A DNA stretch of 64,000 bases from Mycolicibacterium litorale (GTDB lineage: Bacteria > Actinomycetota > Actinomycetes > Mycobacteriales > Mycobacteriaceae). Both the position numbers and the translations under genes were made by a program. A model generated the notes under the pieces. The model ran no database searches. It was not told the DNA's origin and saw only the letters and a list, made by a program, of their open reading frames with translations. The DNA is taken from NCBI RefSeq assembly GCF_014218295.1, contig NZ_AP023287.1, forward strand, positions 1,860,001 to 1,924,000, written 5' to 3'. Shown piece by piece: positions 48,651 to 60,138 of this stretch (the first letter of the stretch is position 1; each line of letters begins with the position of its first letter).

Positions 48651-49436
48651 ATGCGCCTTGGTCGAATCGCCAGCCCCGACGGGGTCGCCTTCGTCAGCGT
48701 GGAGGGCGCTCCGGACGACCCGGCCGCGGTGGTCAGGGAGATCGCCGAGCATCCGTTCGGCACGCCGACGTTCACGGGGAGGTCGTGGCCGCTGGCGGAT
48801 GTGCGCCTGCTCGCGCCGATCCTCGCCAGCAAGGTGGTGTGCATCGGCAAGAACTACGCCGCCCACATCGAGGAGATGGGTGGCGGCCACTTCCCGGATC
48901 CGGTGATCTTCCTCAAACCCAACACCTCCATCATCGGGCCCAACATCCCGATCCAGTTGCCCGCCAACGCCAACCCGGTGCACTTCGAGGGCGAGCTGGC
49001 GATCGTGATCGGTCGGCCGTGCAAGGACGTTCCCGCCGCGCGGGCGGCCGAGAACATCCTGGGCTACACGATCGCGAACGACGTGTCCGCGCGCGATCAG
49101 CAGCAACAGGACGGCCAGTGGACCCGCGCCAAGGGTCACGACACCTTCTGCCCGGTGGGCCCGTGGATCGTCACCGACGTCGACCCCTCCGACCTCGAGT
49201 TGCGCACCGAGGTCAACGGTGAGACCAGACAGCTGAGCCGGACATCGCTGATGCTGCACGACGTCGGGGCGATCGTGGAGTGGATCTCGGCGGTGATGAC
49301 CCTGCTGCCCGGCGATCTCATCCTCACCGGGACCCCGGAGGGCGTGTCCCCGATCGAGGACGGCGACACCGTCTCGATCACCGTCGAGAAAATCGGCACC
49401 CTCACCAATCCCGTTGTGCGAAAAGGAAAACGATGA
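48651..49436 (+). CDS. Fumarylacetoacetate hydrolase family protein (Rv2993c-like)
   Basis: 261 residues. [14 protein letters not shown], metal-binding [21 protein letters not shown] and [15 protein letters not shown] are FAH signatures. Family members act as hydratases, isomerases or acylpyruvate hydrolases, for example on 2-hydroxyhepta-2,4-diene-1,7-dioate. Its stop overlaps the gltX ATG (ATGA), an association kept in M. tuberculosis. Substrate unknown. Confidence 0.87.
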   Translation: MRLGRIASPDGVAFVSVEGAPDDPAAVVREIAEHPFGTPTFTGRSWPLADVRLLAPILASKVVCIGKNYAAHIEEMGGGHFPDPVIFLKPNTSIIGPNIPIQLPANANPVHFEGELAIVIGRPCKDVPAARAAENILGYTIANDVSARDQQQQDGQWTRAKGHDTFCPVGPWIVTDVDPSDLELRTEVNGETRQLSRTSLMLHDVGAIVEWISAVMTLLPGDLILTGTPEGVSPIEDGDTVSITVEKIGTLTNPVVRKGKR

Positions 49437-50914
49437 GCGATATGGGCGTCCGCGTCCGATTCTGTCCGTCTCCCACCGGGACCCCGCACGTCGGCCTCAT
49501 CCGCACCGCACTGTTCAACTGGGCCTACGCGCGCCACACCGGCGGGACGTTCGTGTTCCGCATCGAGGACACCGACTCGGCACGTGACAGCGAAGAGAGC
49601 TATCTGGCGATCCTCGACGCGCTGAGCTGGCTCGGGCTGAACTACGACGAGGGTCCGGAGGTCGGCGGTCCCTACGCCCCGTACCGACAATCGCAGCGGC
49701 GCGACATCTATCGCGACGTGATCACCCGACTGGTCGACGCGGGGGAGGCCTACGAGGCGTATTCGACACCCGAGGAGGTCGAGGCCCGCCACCTGGCCGC
49801 GGGCCGGAATCCCAAGCTGGGCTACGACAACTTCGACCGCGACCTGACCGACGAGCAGCGTGCCGCCTTCCGCGCCGAGGGCCGCAGCCCGGTGATCCGG
49901 CTGCGTATGCCCGATCGCGACATCACCTGGCGCGACCTGGTGCGCGGCGAGACCACGTTCGGCGGTGGGACGATTCCGGACTTCGCGCTCACCCGCGGCA
50001 ACGGGGAACCGCTCTACACACTGGTCAACCCGGTCGACGACGCGCTGATGAAGATCACTCACGTGCTGCGCGGCGAAGACCTGCTGCCGTCCACCCCCCG
50101 CCAGATCGCGCTGTACGAGGCGCTGATCCGCATCGGGTTGGCGGAGGCGGTGCCGCAGTTCGCGCACCTGCCCAGCGTGCTGGGAGACGGCAACAAGAAA
50201 CTGTCCAAACGCGATCCGCAGTCCAACCTGTTCCTGCATCGGGACCGCGGCTTCATTCCCGAGGGTCTGCTCAACTACCTCGCACTGCTCGGCTGGGGCA
50301 TCGCCGACGACCGTGACGTGTTCAGCCTCGACGAGATGGTGGCCGCGTTCGACGTCGCGGACGTGAACTCCAATCCCGCGCGGTTCGACCAGAAGAAGGC
50401 CGACGCGCTCAACGCCGAACACATCCGGTTGTTGACCGAGGAGGACTTCACCGCCCGCTTGAAGGCGTATCTCGCCGCGCACGGCCACGACACCGGCCTC
50501 GACGACGCCCGGTTCGCCGAGGCCGCCCGGTTGGTGCAGACCCGCATCGTCGTCCTCGGCGATGCGTGGGGGCTGCTGAAGTTCCTCGACGACGGTTCGT
50601 TCGCGCTCGACGAGAGATCGGCGGCCAAGGAACTCAAAGCCGAAGCGGTGCGGGTGCTCGACGCGGCCCTGACGGCGCTGGAGCCCGTCGCCGAGTGGAC
50701 GACCCCGGCGATCGAGGAGGCGCTGAAGAAGGCGCTGCTCGACGACCTCGAACTCAAACCGCGCAAAGCGTTCGGACCGATCCGGGTCGCCGCCACCGGC
50801 GCCTCGGTCAGCCCGCCGCTGTTCGAGTCGCTGGAGTTGCTCGGCCGCGACCGCAGCCTGGCCCGGCTGCGGGCCGGTCGCGAGCACGCGGCGGGAGCGT
50901 CCGGCCGGCCCTGA
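49433..50914 (+). CDS. gltX: Glutamyl-tRNA synthetase (non-discriminating)
   Basis: 493 residues, class I synthetase. [17 protein letters not shown] holds the HIGH-type motif (HVGL) and [14 protein letters not shown] the KMSKS-type motif (KLSKR). It charges tRNA-Glu, and in an organism with GatCAB also tRNA-Gln, giving Glu-tRNA-Gln for amidation. Both tRNA genes follow directly. Confidence 0.95.
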   Translation: MSDMGVRVRFCPSPTGTPHVGLIRTALFNWAYARHTGGTFVFRIEDTDSARDSEESYLAILDALSWLGLNYDEGPEVGGPYAPYRQSQRRDIYRDVITRLVDAGEAYEAYSTPEEVEARHLAAGRNPKLGYDNFDRDLTDEQRAAFRAEGRSPVIRLRMPDRDITWRDLVRGETTFGGGTIPDFALTRGNGEPLYTLVNPVDDALMKITHVLRGEDLLPSTPRQIALYEALIRIGLAEAVPQFAHLPSVLGDGNKKLSKRDPQSNLFLHRDRGFIPEGLLNYLALLGWGIADDRDVFSLDEMVAAFDVADVNSNPARFDQKKADALNAEHIRLLTEEDFTARLKAYLAAHGHDTGLDDARFAEAARLVQTRIVVLGDAWGLLKFLDDGSFALDERSAAKELKAEAVRVLDAALTALEPVAEWTTPAIEEALKKALLDDLELKPRKAFGPIRVAATGASVSPPLFESLELLGRDRSLARLRAGREHAAGASGRP

Positions 50915-50937
50915 GGGGTGCGTGGCGAAAGCACCCC
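50915..50937 (+). terminator. Terminator of gltX
   Basis: GGGGTGC and GCACCCC pair around a 9-nt GTGGCGAAA loop, starting on the base after the gltX stop, followed by GAAATCTTT. The rest of the 129-nt gap to tRNA-Gln shows no other clear signal. Confidence 0.65.
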
Positions 50938-51043
50938 GAAATCTTTGGTAGTGTGCACGTCGGCGCCGGAACGATTGGCGGGGGCGATCCCACCCGCGCA
51001 AGCGCTCCGAAAAAGCCTGTGACCAGCGGTTATGGGCAGCCAA

Positions 51044-51115
51044 TGGGGTATGGTGTAATTGGCAACACAGCTGATTCTGGTTCAGCCATTCTAGGTTCGA
51101 GTCCTGGTACCCCAG
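51044..51115 (+). tRNA. glnU: tRNA-Gln (CTG)
   Basis: 72 nt. The acceptor arm TGGGGTA pairs with TACCCCA, discriminator G. Anticodon stem GCTGA/TCAGC encloses TTCTGGT with anticodon CTG. T loop GTTCGAGTC. The CCA end is not encoded. Confidence 0.95.
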
Positions 51116-51185
51116 CTGGAAAGCGAGTCTGCGCGAAGGGCCCACCGGCTCTGCAGGCGATTAGGTCAGCGATGTTCGCCTGAGC

Positions 51186-51191
51186 TATGCT
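51186..51191 (+). promoter_or_regulatory. Possible -10 box of tRNA-Glu
   Basis: TATGCT, 19 nt before tRNA-Glu; the -35 region is not clear. Confidence 0.35.
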
Positions 51192-51209
51192 GACCAACCG
51201 GAAGTTCTA

Positions 51210-51282
51210 GCCCCCGTCGTCTAGCGGCCTAGGACGCCGCCCTCTCACGGCGGTAGCGTGGGTTCGAATCCCATCGGGGGTA
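51210..51282 (+). tRNA. gltT: tRNA-Glu (CTC)
   Basis: 73 nt. Acceptor GCCCCCG with CGGGGGT (first pair G-T) and discriminator A. Anticodon stem CCGCC/GGCGG around CTCTCAC with anticodon CTC. The CCA end is not encoded. The symbol is a conventional label only. Confidence 0.95.
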
Positions 51283-51290
51283 CAAGACCG

Positions 51291-51318
51291 CGGCGCCCGA
51301 CTCAACAGTCGGGCGCCG
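51291..51318 (+). terminator. Terminator after tRNA-Glu
   Basis: A perfect 12-bp stem CGGCGCCCGACT with a CAAC loop, followed by TCGGTGTTTT, 8 nt after the tRNA. On the other side lies the convergent IclR gene. Confidence 0.8.
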
Positions 51319-51407
51319 TCGGTGTTTTCCGGGTCTGTGGGTCGCCGAGATCTACGTCACGGTTGTCCGGGCCCGCCGACCGCCGTGATGTCGATCTGGC
51401 CATCGGG

Positions 51408-52109
51408 TCAGAGCCGGCGCGCCAGCGCGTCGGCGGCGGCCAGCAGATCGGCGGCCCAGCGCGCTCCCGGGCGCCGGCCCATCCGGTCGATGGGGCCCGA
51501 GACCGAGATCGCCGCCACCACCGCCCCTCTGCCGTCGCGCACGGGCGCCGAAACGCTGGCCACCCCGGGTTCTCGTTCGGCCGCACTCTGGGCCCAGCCG
51601 CGCTTGCGCACCTCCGCCAGCGTCCGTTCGGTGAACATGGCGTCGGGCAGCACCGCCTGCTGCGTGGCGGTGTCGGCGAAGGCGAGCAGCACCTTCGCCC
51701 CCGACCCGGCCGTCATGGGCAGCCGGGTGCCGACCGGCACGGTATCGCGCAGTCCCGCGGGTGGTTCGAGCGCCGCGATGCAGATCCGCGCGGTGCCCTC
51801 GCGGCGGTACAGCTGCACGCTCTCCCCGGTGATCTCGCGCAGCCTCGGCAGGATCACCGCCCCGGCCGCCAGCAGCGGATCGTTGACCTGGCCGGCCAAC
51901 TCGGTCAGCGCCGGGCCCAGCCGCCACCGGCCGTCGGCGTCGCGGGCCAGCAGCCGGTGGGTCTCCAGCCCGGCGGCCAGCCGGTGGGCGGTCGCGCGCG
52001 GCAGCCCGGTGCGCTCGCACAGTTCGGCGAGGGCACAAGGGGACTCCGCCACGGTGTGCAGTACGCCCACGGCTTTGTCGAGCACGCCGATGCCGCTATC
52101 CTGTCTCAC
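51408..52109 (-). CDS. IclR family regulator of leucine genes (Rv2989-like)
   Basis: 233 residues. N-terminal winged helix (KAVGVLHTVAESPCALAELCERTGLPRATAHRL) and a C-terminal GAF-like effector domain (GAKVLLAFADTATQQAVL, GVASVSAPVRDGRGAVVAAISVSGP). Divergent from leuCD. Related actinobacterial IclR proteins at this place, NdgR of Streptomyces and LtbR of Corynebacterium, control leuCD. GTG start with TAGTAT 6 nt upstream. Confidence 0.87.
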   Translation of the reverse strand: MRQDSGIGVLDKAVGVLHTVAESPCALAELCERTGLPRATAHRLAAGLETHRLLARDADGRWRLGPALTELAGQVNDPLLAAGAVILPRLREITGESVQLYRREGTARICIAALEPPAGLRDTVPVGTRLPMTAGSGAKVLLAFADTATQQAVLPDAMFTERTLAEVRKRGWAQSAAEREPGVASVSAPVRDGRGAVVAAISVSGPIDRMGRRPGARWAADLLAAADALARRL

Positions 52110-52139
52110 AGGGAGATACTAACGTCCCGCAATGTGAGA
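52104..52139. promoter_or_regulatory. Inverted repeat in the IclR/leuC divergent promoter
   Basis: TCTCACA (52104-52110) and TGTGAGA (52133-52139) are inverted, with GGGA and TCCC also inverted between them. The left arm overlaps the IclR GTG and the repeat spans its -10 box, so it could be the operator for autorepression and leuCD control. Confidence 0.5.
52116..52121 (-). promoter_or_regulatory. -10 box of the IclR gene
   Basis: TAGTAT on the minus strand, 6 nt from the GTG at 52109; leaderless spacing. Confidence 0.45.
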
Positions 52140-52188
52140 TGGCCAGTGCTCCGTCGCAGGCCGCGGAATGAGAAGAATCGAGAAGGTA

Positions 52189-53634
52189 ATGGCACAGCCC
52201 GCCACACCGCGCACCCTGGCAGAGAAGGTGTGGGCCGACCACGTCGTCGCCCTCGGTTCCGGGGAGGGTGCTTCTCGTGAACCGGATCTGATCTACATCG
52301 ACCTGCATCTCGTCCACGAGGTGACCAGCCCCCAGGCGTTCGACGGTCTGCGGCTGGCGAATCGGCCCGTGCGCCGCCCCGACCTCACCATCGCGACCGA
52401 AGACCACAACGTGCCCACGGTCGACATCGACAAGCCGATCGCCGACCCGGTCTCGCGCACCCAGGTCGAGACATTGCGCCGCAACTGCGCCGAATTCGGC
52501 GTCCGGCTGCATCCGATGGGTGACGCCGAACAGGGCATCGTGCACATCATCGGCCCGCAGCTGGGGCTGACCCAGCCGGGTATGACGGTGGTGTGCGGGG
52601 ACAGCCACACCTCGACCCACGGGGCGTTCGGCGCGCTGGCGATGGGGATCGGCACGTCGGAGGTGGAGCACGTGCTGGCCACCCAGACGTTGCCGCTGCG
52701 GCCGTTCAAGACGATGGCGGTCAACGTCGACGGTGAGCTGCCGCCCGGGGTCAGTGCGAAGGACATCATCCTCGCGGTGATCGCCAAGATCGGTACCGGC
52801 GGCGGGCAGGGCCACGTCATCGAATACCGCGGCAGCGCCATCGAATCGCTGTCGATGGAGGGCCGCATGACGATCTGCAACATGAGCATCGAGGCCGGTG
52901 CCCGCGCAGGCATGGTGGCTCCCGACGACACGACCTTCGAGTTCCTGCGCGGCAGGCCGCACGCCCCGACCGGAGCGGACTGGGATGCGGCTGTGGAGGC
53001 GTGGCGGTCGCTGCGCACCGACCCCGGCGCCGAATTCGACACCGAGGTGTACCTCGACGCGGCCGAGCTGAGCCCGTTCGTCACCTGGGGAACCAACCCC
53101 GGTCAGGGTGTGCCGCTGTCGGGTTCGGTGCCCGACCCGGAACTGATCGTCGACGAGGGTGAGCGTCAGGCCGCCGAAAAGGCGTTGACCTACATGGGCC
53201 TTCAGGCCGGCACCGCGATGCGCGACGTCTCGGTCGACACGGTGTTCGTCGGCTCGTGCACCAACGGCCGCATCGAGGATCTGCGCGTCGTCGCCGACGT
53301 CCTGCGTGGCCGCAGTGTGGCCGACGGCGTCCGGATGCTCGTGGTCCCCGGATCGATGCGGGTGCGCGCGCAGGCCGAATCCGAAGGGCTCGACCGGATC
53401 TTCATCGAGGCGGGCGCCGAATGGCGCCAGGCGGGCTGCTCGATGTGTCTGGGGATGAATCCCGATCAACTCTCGCCGGGGCAGCGGTGCGCCTCGACGT
53501 CCAATCGCAACTTCGAGGGACGCCAGGGCAAAGGCGGGCGCACGCATCTGGTGTCACCGGCCGTGGCCGCCGCGACCGCCGTGCGCGGCACGTTGTCGTC
53601 CCCCGCAGACCTGTCCGCCGTCCCGACCCGCTGA
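52189..53634 (+). CDS. leuC: 3-isopropylmalate dehydratase large subunit
   Basis: 481 residues, aconitase family. Fe-S ligands lie in [12 protein letters not shown] and in CSMCLGMN (two cysteines), and [15 protein letters not shown] is conserved. With LeuD it isomerises 2-isopropylmalate to 3-isopropylmalate in leucine synthesis. The ATG at 52189 follows GAGAAGG. leuD follows after 13 nt. Confidence 0.95.
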   Translation: MAQPATPRTLAEKVWADHVVALGSGEGASREPDLIYIDLHLVHEVTSPQAFDGLRLANRPVRRPDLTIATEDHNVPTVDIDKPIADPVSRTQVETLRRNCAEFGVRLHPMGDAEQGIVHIIGPQLGLTQPGMTVVCGDSHTSTHGAFGALAMGIGTSEVEHVLATQTLPLRPFKTMAVNVDGELPPGVSAKDIILAVIAKIGTGGGQGHVIEYRGSAIESLSMEGRMTICNMSIEAGARAGMVAPDDTTFEFLRGRPHAPTGADWDAAVEAWRSLRTDPGAEFDTEVYLDAAELSPFVTWGTNPGQGVPLSGSVPDPELIVDEGERQAAEKALTYMGLQAGTAMRDVSVDTVFVGSCTNGRIEDLRVVADVLRGRSVADGVRMLVVPGSMRVRAQAESEGLDRIFIEAGAEWRQAGCSMCLGMNPDQLSPGQRCASTSNRNFEGRQGKGGRTHLVSPAVAAATAVRGTLSSPADLSAVPTR

Positions 53635-53647
53635 AGGAGAACTCGCG

Positions 53648-54241
53648 ATGGAAGCCTTTCGCACCCACACCGGGATCGGCGTGCCCCTGCGTCGGTCCAA
53701 CGTCGACACCGATCAGATCATCCCCGCGGTGTATCTGAAGCGGGTCACTAGAACGGGTTTCGAGGACGGGCTGTTCGCCGCCTGGCGCAACGACCCGTCG
53801 TTCGTCCTCAATCTGCCGCCGTTCGACAGGGGTTCGGTTCTGGTCGCCGGACCGGATTTCGGGACCGGCTCGTCCCGCGAACACGCCGTCTGGGCGCTCA
53901 TGGACTACGGCTTCCGGGTCGTCATCTCGTCGCGCTTCGCCGACATCTTCCGCGGCAATGCCGGTAAGGCCGGGCTGTTGGCCGCCGAGGTGAATCAAAA
54001 TGACGTCGAACTCCTGTGGAAGCTGATCGAGCAGAATCCCGGGCTGGAAATCACTGTCAATCTTCAAGATCGGAACATCATCGCCGGAACGGTCGTGGTG
54101 CCGTTCACGATTGACGACTACACCGCCTGGCGACTGCTCGAGGGACTCGACGATATAGGCCTTACGCTGCGGAAACTCGACGAAATCGAGGCGTACGAGC
54201 AACGTAGGCCGAGCTGGAAACCGCGTACCCTGCCGGCCTGA
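53648..54241 (+). CDS. leuD: 3-isopropylmalate dehydratase small subunit
   Basis: 197 residues. [16 protein letters not shown] at the N-terminus and [17 protein letters not shown] are the swivel-domain motifs. Partner of LeuC. Shine-Dalgarno AAGGAGA. Just after the stop, CGGCCC-GA-GGGCCG can form a small hairpin. Confidence 0.95.
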   Translation: MEAFRTHTGIGVPLRRSNVDTDQIIPAVYLKRVTRTGFEDGLFAAWRNDPSFVLNLPPFDRGSVLVAGPDFGTGSSREHAVWALMDYGFRVVISSRFADIFRGNAGKAGLLAAEVNQNDVELLWKLIEQNPGLEITVNLQDRNIIAGTVVVPFTIDDYTAWRLLEGLDDIGLTLRKLDEIEAYEQRRPSWKPRTLPA

Positions 54242-54444
54242 ACCAGGGCGGCCCGAGGGCCGAAATCGCCGCATTGGCAGCCGTTCCGCAGTACCCCGAC
54301 AGGACGTCAAGGGACCCAAGCGGATTGCCGAAAAGTTCGCCAGCAGCCGCCGAAACTGCGCGTGGCTCTTGGAAATCAGTGGTCAGTGGGTTTACCGTGT
54401 CCACTAGTCGGTCCAAGTAGGGCCACTGGTCTCGGAGGTTTTGC
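54242..54444. other. Intergenic region before hupB
   Basis: 203 bp between leuD and hupB. The first 30 bp can form a GC hairpin that may end leuCD transcription. The last part (GGAGG about 8 nt before the hupB ATG) gives its ribosome site. No clear promoter boxes were resolved by eye. Confidence 0.4.
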
Positions 54445-55128
54445 ATGAACAAAGCGGAGCTTATCGACGCACTGACAACCAAAATGGGGACCGACCGTCG
54501 GCAAGCCACCGCCGCGGTCGAGAACGTCGTCGACACCATCGTGCGCGCGGTGCACAAGGGCGACAGCGTGACCATCACCGGTTTCGGCGTCTTCGAACAG
54601 CGCAGGCGTGCGGCGCGTGTCGCACGCAACCCCCGCACGGGTGAGACGGTGAAGGTCAAGCCGACCTCGGTGCCCGCCTTCCGGCCGGGCGCACAATTCA
54701 AGGCGATCGTCTCCGGCGCACAGAAGCTGGCGGCCGAGGGTCCCGCCGTCAAGCGCGGTGTGACGGCCGGACCGGCCAAGCGTGCCGCGAAGAAGGCGCC
54801 CGCCAAGAAGACCGCCGCCAAGAAGACGACGGCCGCGGCCAAGAAGACGGCGCCTGCGAAGAAGACCACCGCCGCGGCGAAGAAGACGGCCCCGGCGAAG
54901 AAGACCGCCGCCAAGAAGACGACCTCGACCGCCGCTGCCAAGAAGTCGGCGCCGGCGAAGAAGTCGACTGCGGCGGCGAAGAAGACGGCTCCGGCCAAGA
55001 AGGCCGCGACCAAGGCTCCGGCCAAGAAGGCCGCCGCCAAGGCGCCCGCCAAGAAGGCCACCGCCGCCAAGAAGACGGCCAGCAAGGCCCCCGCCCGCAA
55101 GGCGCCGGCCAAGAAGGGCCGCAAGTAG
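54445..55128 (+). CDS. hupB: Histone-like DNA-binding protein HU with H1-like Lys-rich tail
   Basis: 227 residues. Residues 1-90 are the HU fold ([36 protein letters not shown]). The remaining roughly 115 residues are a low-complexity Ala/Lys/Pro tail of PAKK/AAKK-type repeats like eukaryotic histone H1, characteristic of mycobacterial HupB. It compacts the nucleoid. The repeat tail is the sort of region that varies in length between strains. Confidence 0.95.
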   Translation: MNKAELIDALTTKMGTDRRQATAAVENVVDTIVRAVHKGDSVTITGFGVFEQRRRAARVARNPRTGETVKVKPTSVPAFRPGAQFKAIVSGAQKLAAEGPAVKRGVTAGPAKRAAKKAPAKKTAAKKTTAAAKKTAPAKKTTAAAKKTAPAKKTAAKKTTSTAAAKKSAPAKKSTAAAKKTAPAKKAATKAPAKKAAAKAPAKKATAAKKTASKAPARKAPAKKGRK

Positions 55129-55140
55129 TCCTCCAGTAGT

Positions 55141-55185
55141 ACGCCGACCGCCGCGGGCCGTCCCGGTCCGCGGCGGTTGCGGCGT
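55141..55185. terminator. Bidirectional terminator between hupB and mutT1
   Basis: A 12-bp stem (CCGCCGCGGGCC with its complement, one G-T pair, GTCCC loop, 55148-55176), extended by ACGCCG/CGGCGT outer arms. It ends one base before the convergent mutT1 stop and is followed by TATTTT on the hupB side. Confidence 0.8.
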
Positions 55186-56127
55186 CTATTTTCTGCCCAG
55201 CGCGCTGCCCATGTGGTCCGCGGCCACCAGTCGGCCTCCGGCCAGCGACATCACCCACGTACTGCCCTTGCGGTTGCGTGACTTGTCCGGTCGGACCCCG
55301 TCGCGGTCGCACCACCACTCGATCAGGTCGGGAATCACCTTGCCCTGGGAGCAGATCACGGGTGTGTGCCCCGCGGCGCCCGCCTCTGCGGCGATCTCGA
55401 GCATCCGGCGTCGCGCCGCCTTCTTGTCCTCGGCGTAGGCCTCCTCGGTCAGCGCCGGTTCGGAGTGCACGGGCTCGCCCAGCTCGTCGGCCAACGGCTC
55501 GAGCGTCTGCTCGCACCGCGTCCGGTCAGCTGCGTAGAGGCGATCGGCACCGAACGCCAAGAGTTGGCCCACCAGCGACTCCGCCTGGGCGCGGCCATGC
55601 TTGTCCAACGGCCGCTTGCGGTCGTCGCCGCGGTAGCGCGATTTGCTGCCCGCGGTCGCGTGCCGCACCACCAGGACCGTCTGCGTATCGGGTGGCACTT
55701 TCGCGAACCGGCGCAGCACCTTCCGATCATGGACATAGCGCACCCGCGCCATCGCCTCCCGCACGGGCAGCCAGATCAGTTCGTCGACCTCGTCGTTGGG
55801 GGAGAAGCAGCCGCCGACGGTGCGGGCGGCCCAGTAGCGGACCCGTTTGAGGTCCTGGTCGACCGGGTAACTGACCGAGGCCAGGCGCCGGCCCAGGATG
55901 CACCTGTACCCGGTCTCCTCGAGCACCTCCCGCACGGCGGTCACCGGTTCGGTCTCGCCGGGATCGACCTTGCCCTTGGGCAGGGACCAGTCGTCGTAGC
56001 GCGGGCGATGGATCACGGCGACCTCGGGGACGGCCGCATCCCCGTCGGCACGCCACAGCACCGCGCCGGCGGCCAGCACTGTTTTCGCGTGCGCGGCAAC
56101 GGAATCGGTCGATTTGACCTTCGACAC
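55186..56127 (-). CDS. mutT1: Nudix hydrolase with C-terminal histidine phosphatase domain
   Basis: 313 residues, two domains. The Nudix box [20 protein letters not shown] (52-71, then TG) is in the first half; the phosphohistidine motif VVRHATAG (R155, H156) opens the second. This fusion is the mycobacterial MutT1, which degrades 8-oxo-(d)GTP to the diphosphate and further, and also acts on diadenosine polyphosphates. GTG start with AGGAG. 54 nt downstream of ppk in the same direction. Confidence 0.93.
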   Translation of the reverse strand: MSKVKSTDSVAAHAKTVLAAGAVLWRADGDAAVPEVAVIHRPRYDDWSLPKGKVDPGETEPVTAVREVLEETGYRCILGRRLASVSYPVDQDLKRVRYWAARTVGGCFSPNDEVDELIWLPVREAMARVRYVHDRKVLRRFAKVPPDTQTVLVVRHATAGSKSRYRGDDRKRPLDKHGRAQAESLVGQLLAFGADRLYAADRTRCEQTLEPLADELGEPVHSEPALTEEAYAEDKKAARRRMLEIAAEAGAAGHTPVICSQGKVIPDLIEWWCDRDGVRPDKSRNRKGSTWVMSLAGGRLVAADHMGSALGRK

Positions 56128-56181
56128 CTCAGCTCCTGCGGGTCGGTACGGGCCCGGGAGGGCGCCAAGCGAAGACGATCG

Positions 56182-58341
56182 TCACGGGTGGCGGTGGCGC
56201 TGCATCAGCGACACCTGATGGTCGCGGACCGTCTCGCCTTCCCGCGGCGAGGCCGTCCAGTGCCCGTCCGGCCCGAGTTCCCAGCAGCGGGTGGCGGGAT
56301 CGAGTGCCGACTCGAAGACGTCGTTGAGTTGTGCGGTCAGTCGCGGATCCTTCACCTGAGCCATCACCTCGACGCGGCGGTCGAGGTTGCGGTGCATCAT
56401 GTCGGCGCTGCCGATCCAGTGCTCGTCGATTGCACGGAAGTGGATGATGCGCGAATGCTCCAGGAACCGGCCCAGAATCGAGCGCACCGCGATGTTGTCG
56501 GAGAACCCCGAGACCCCGGGCCGCAGCGCGCAGATCCCGCGCACCACCACCTCGACGCGCACGCCCGCCTGTGACGCCCGGTAGAGGGCGTCGATGACCT
56601 GCTCGTCGACCAAGGCGTTGGCCTTCAGCCGGATCCGGCCGTCGACACCGTCACGGGCGGCGGCCACTTCGCGTTCGATGCGTTCGATGATGCCCTTACG
56701 CACCCCGTGGGGCGCCACCAGCAGGTTGCGGTAGGCGTCCTTGCGGGAGTACCCGGTCAACGAGTTGAACAGGTCGGTCAGGTCGGCGCCGATGTCCGGG
56801 GCCGCGGTGAGCAGGCCGACGTCCTCGTACAGGCGGGCCGTCTTCGGGTTGTAGTTGCCGGTGCCGATGTGGCAGTAGCGCCGGATCATCGACCCCTCAC
56901 GGCGCACCACGAGTGCGGTCTTGCAATGGGTCTTCAGGCCGATCAACCCGTACACCACGTGCACGCCGGCCTGTTCCAGTGCGCGCGCCCACTTGATGTT
57001 GGCCTGCTCGTCGAACCGGGCCTTGATCTCGACGAGCGCCACCACCTGCTTACCCGCCTCGGCCGCGTCGATGAGCGCGTTGACGATCGGGGAGTCACCC
57101 GAGGTGCGGTACAGGGTCTGCTTGATCGCCAGCACATTCGGGTCGGCCGCGGCCTGCTCGATGAAGCGCTGCACGGTCGTGGAGAACGAGTCGTAGGGAT
57201 GGTGCACCAGCACATCGCCGTCGCGCAGGGTCGAGAAGATGCTCTTCGGTGTCTCCCGCTCGCCGAACGCCGGTGGGGTGGCCGGGACGAACGGCCGGTC
57301 CTTGAGCGCGGGGCGGTCGACCGCGTAGATCTGCCACAGCGCCGACAGATCGAGCAGACCCGGCACCTCCACCACGTCGCTGGGATCGACGTCGAGTTCG
57401 CGCAACAGCAGTTCGAGCATGCTCTCGGTCATGTCGTCGGAGACCTCGAGCCGCACCGGCGAGCCGAACCGCCTGCGGGCGAGTTCGCGTTCCAGTGCCT
57501 GCAGCAGGTCTTCGTCGCGGTCCTCTTCGACCTCGAAGTCGGCGTTGCGGGTGATCCGGAAGGCGTGGTGCTCGACGATGTCCAGACCGGGGAACAGCAC
57601 CGGCAGGAACGCCGCGATCAGCTCCTCCATCGGCAGGAACCGGACCACCTCACCGGTGTTGCCGCGCACACCCAGCTGGACGAAGCGGTCGACGTTGTCG
57701 GGCACCTTGATTCGGGCGAAGTGCTGACCGCCGTCGTCGGGGTGGCGGACCGTGATCGCGAGGTTCAGCGACAGGCCGCTGACGAACGGGAACGGATGCG
57801 CCGGGTCGACGGCCAGCGGGGTGAGCACCGGGAACACCTGCTCGTGGAAGTACGTCGACAACTGGGCGCGTTCGGCCTCGTCGAGTTCGGACCACGTGAC
57901 GATGACGATTCCCTCGTCGGCCAGTGCCGGGCGCACACCGTCGAGGAAGACCCGCGCGTGGCGCGAGGCGATCTGCTGGGTGCGCTCACTGATCCGGCGC
58001 AACTGTTCCCGCGGCGACAGTCCGTCGGCCGACCGGACCGACAACCCCATCTCGTCGCGCCGTTTCAGGCCGGCCACCCGCACCATGTAGAACTCGTCGA
58101 GGTTGGAGGCGAAGATCGCGAGGAACTTCGCCCGCTCGAGCAGCGGCAGCGAGGGGTCGGCGGCCAGGGCCAGCACCCGGGCGTTGAAGTCGAGCCAGCT
58201 CAGTTCCCGGTTGAGGTAGCGATCCTCCGGCAGCGCGTTGTCGACCGCCGGTTTCGTCGCGGCGGGCGGCGCCTCGGGGGTCGAGTCACCCGACGCCCGC
58301 TCGCTGTTCTCGGTGCGGATCCCGGCCTCGGCTTCGGTCAT
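56182..58341 (-). CDS. ppk: Polyphosphate kinase
   Basis: 719 residues, full PPK1 length. N-terminal [32 protein letters not shown]; catalytic histidine region [21 protein letters not shown]; second PLD-like half [12 protein letters not shown]. It polymerises the gamma-phosphate of ATP to polyphosphate, linked in mycobacteria to stress signalling. Clustered with mutT1 and fbiD as in M. tuberculosis. Confidence 0.95.
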   Translation of the reverse strand: MTEAEAGIRTENSERASGDSTPEAPPAATKPAVDNALPEDRYLNRELSWLDFNARVLALAADPSLPLLERAKFLAIFASNLDEFYMVRVAGLKRRDEMGLSVRSADGLSPREQLRRISERTQQIASRHARVFLDGVRPALADEGIVIVTWSELDEAERAQLSTYFHEQVFPVLTPLAVDPAHPFPFVSGLSLNLAITVRHPDDGGQHFARIKVPDNVDRFVQLGVRGNTGEVVRFLPMEELIAAFLPVLFPGLDIVEHHAFRITRNADFEVEEDRDEDLLQALERELARRRFGSPVRLEVSDDMTESMLELLLRELDVDPSDVVEVPGLLDLSALWQIYAVDRPALKDRPFVPATPPAFGERETPKSIFSTLRDGDVLVHHPYDSFSTTVQRFIEQAAADPNVLAIKQTLYRTSGDSPIVNALIDAAEAGKQVVALVEIKARFDEQANIKWARALEQAGVHVVYGLIGLKTHCKTALVVRREGSMIRRYCHIGTGNYNPKTARLYEDVGLLTAAPDIGADLTDLFNSLTGYSRKDAYRNLLVAPHGVRKGIIERIEREVAAARDGVDGRIRLKANALVDEQVIDALYRASQAGVRVEVVVRGICALRPGVSGFSDNIAVRSILGRFLEHSRIIHFRAIDEHWIGSADMMHRNLDRRVEVMAQVKDPRLTAQLNDVFESALDPATRCWELGPDGHWTASPREGETVRDHQVSLMQRHRHP

Positions 58342-58395
58342 GGATCCGATCCTCCCCCATGGCGGCGGCGTCCTGCCACCGCGTACGCGAGATGT

Positions 58396-59121
<726 letters not shown>

Positions 59122-59122
59122 C

Positions 59123-59128
59123 TAGGGT
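59123..59128 (+). promoter_or_regulatory. -10 box of gpsA
   Basis: TAGGGT, 6 nt before the GTG at 59135; leaderless spacing. Confidence 0.5.
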
Positions 59129-59134
59129 GAACGC

Positions 59135-60133
59135 GTGGTGACGGCGGCGGTGATGGGGTCCGGTGCGTGGGGGACGGCGACGGCCAAAGTCCTGGCCGAC
59201 GCGGGTAACTCCGTGACGCTGTGGGCGCGCCGTCCCGAGGTCGCCGCGGAGATCAACGACACCCACCGCAACAGCGGATACCTCGCCGACGTGGACCTCC
59301 CCAAGACCATCCACGCCACCGCGGACCCCGCCGAGGCGCTCGCGGGTGCGTGCACGGTCGTCCTCGGCGTGCCCGCCCAGAGTCTGCGCGCCAATCTGGA
59401 GCAGTGGAAGGGGCTCATCGGTGACGACGTCACGCTGGTGAGCCTGGCCAAGGGCATCGAACTCGAGACCCTCATGCGGATGAGCCAGGTCATCGTCCAG
59501 GTGACGGGCGCCGACGCCGACCGGGTCGCGGTGGTGACCGGGCCGAACCTCGCCCACGAGATCGCCGACGAGCAGCCTGCCGCCACGGTCGTCGCCTGCA
59601 GCGACAGTGGGCGCGCGGTCGCGCTGCAGCGCGCGCTGGCGACCGGTTACCTGCGTCCCTACACCAATTCCGATGTGGTCGGCGCCGAGATCGGCGGGGC
59701 GTGCAAGAACGTCATCGCCCTGGCATGCGGGATGGCCGTCGGAGTGGGGCTGGGGGAGAACACCGTCGCGGCGATCATCACCCGCGGTCTGGCCGAGATC
59801 ATGCGGCTGGGGATCGCGCTGGGTGCCAAACCCACCACGCTGGCCGGTCTGGCCGGCGTCGGTGACCTGGTGGCCACCTGCACCTCGATGCAGTCGCGCA
59901 ACCGGACCTTCGGTGAAAGACTGGGCCGGGGCGGGACCATGGAGTCGGCGCTGCGGGCCGCGGGCGGACACGTGGCCGAGGGCGTCACCTCATGCCGGTC
60001 GGTGCTGGCGCTGGCGGCCAGCTACGACGTCGAGATGCCGCTCACCGACGCGGTCAACCGCGTCTGCCACAAGGGATTGTCGGTCGACGAAGCCGTCGTC
60101 CTGCTCCTGGGCCGCAGCACCAAACCGGAGTGA
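59135..60133 (+). CDS. gpsA: Glycerol-3-phosphate dehydrogenase [NAD(P)+]
   Basis: 332 residues. [20 protein letters not shown] is the NAD-binding loop; [23 protein letters not shown] carries the catalytic Lys; FGERLGRG and EGVTSC are conserved. It reduces dihydroxyacetone phosphate to sn-glycerol 3-phosphate for phospholipids. Named gpdA2 in M. tuberculosis. A second GTG at 59138 is an alternative start. Confidence 0.94.
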   Translation: MVTAAVMGSGAWGTATAKVLADAGNSVTLWARRPEVAAEINDTHRNSGYLADVDLPKTIHATADPAEALAGACTVVLGVPAQSLRANLEQWKGLIGDDVTLVSLAKGIELETLMRMSQVIVQVTGADADRVAVVTGPNLAHEIADEQPAATVVACSDSGRAVALQRALATGYLRPYTNSDVVGAEIGGACKNVIALACGMAVGVGLGENTVAAIITRGLAEIMRLGIALGAKPTTLAGLAGVGDLVATCTSMQSRNRTFGERLGRGGTMESALRAAGGHVAEGVTSCRSVLALAASYDVEMPLTDAVNRVCHKGLSVDEAVVLLLGRSTKPE

Positions 60134-60138
60134 CACAG

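Noticed and set aside
54780..55125. CRISPR-like or direct DNA repeats at the end of hupB
   Set aside because: These are coding repeats of Ala-Lys-Lys/Pro-Ala-Lys-Lys codons, with no regular spacer-repeat structure.
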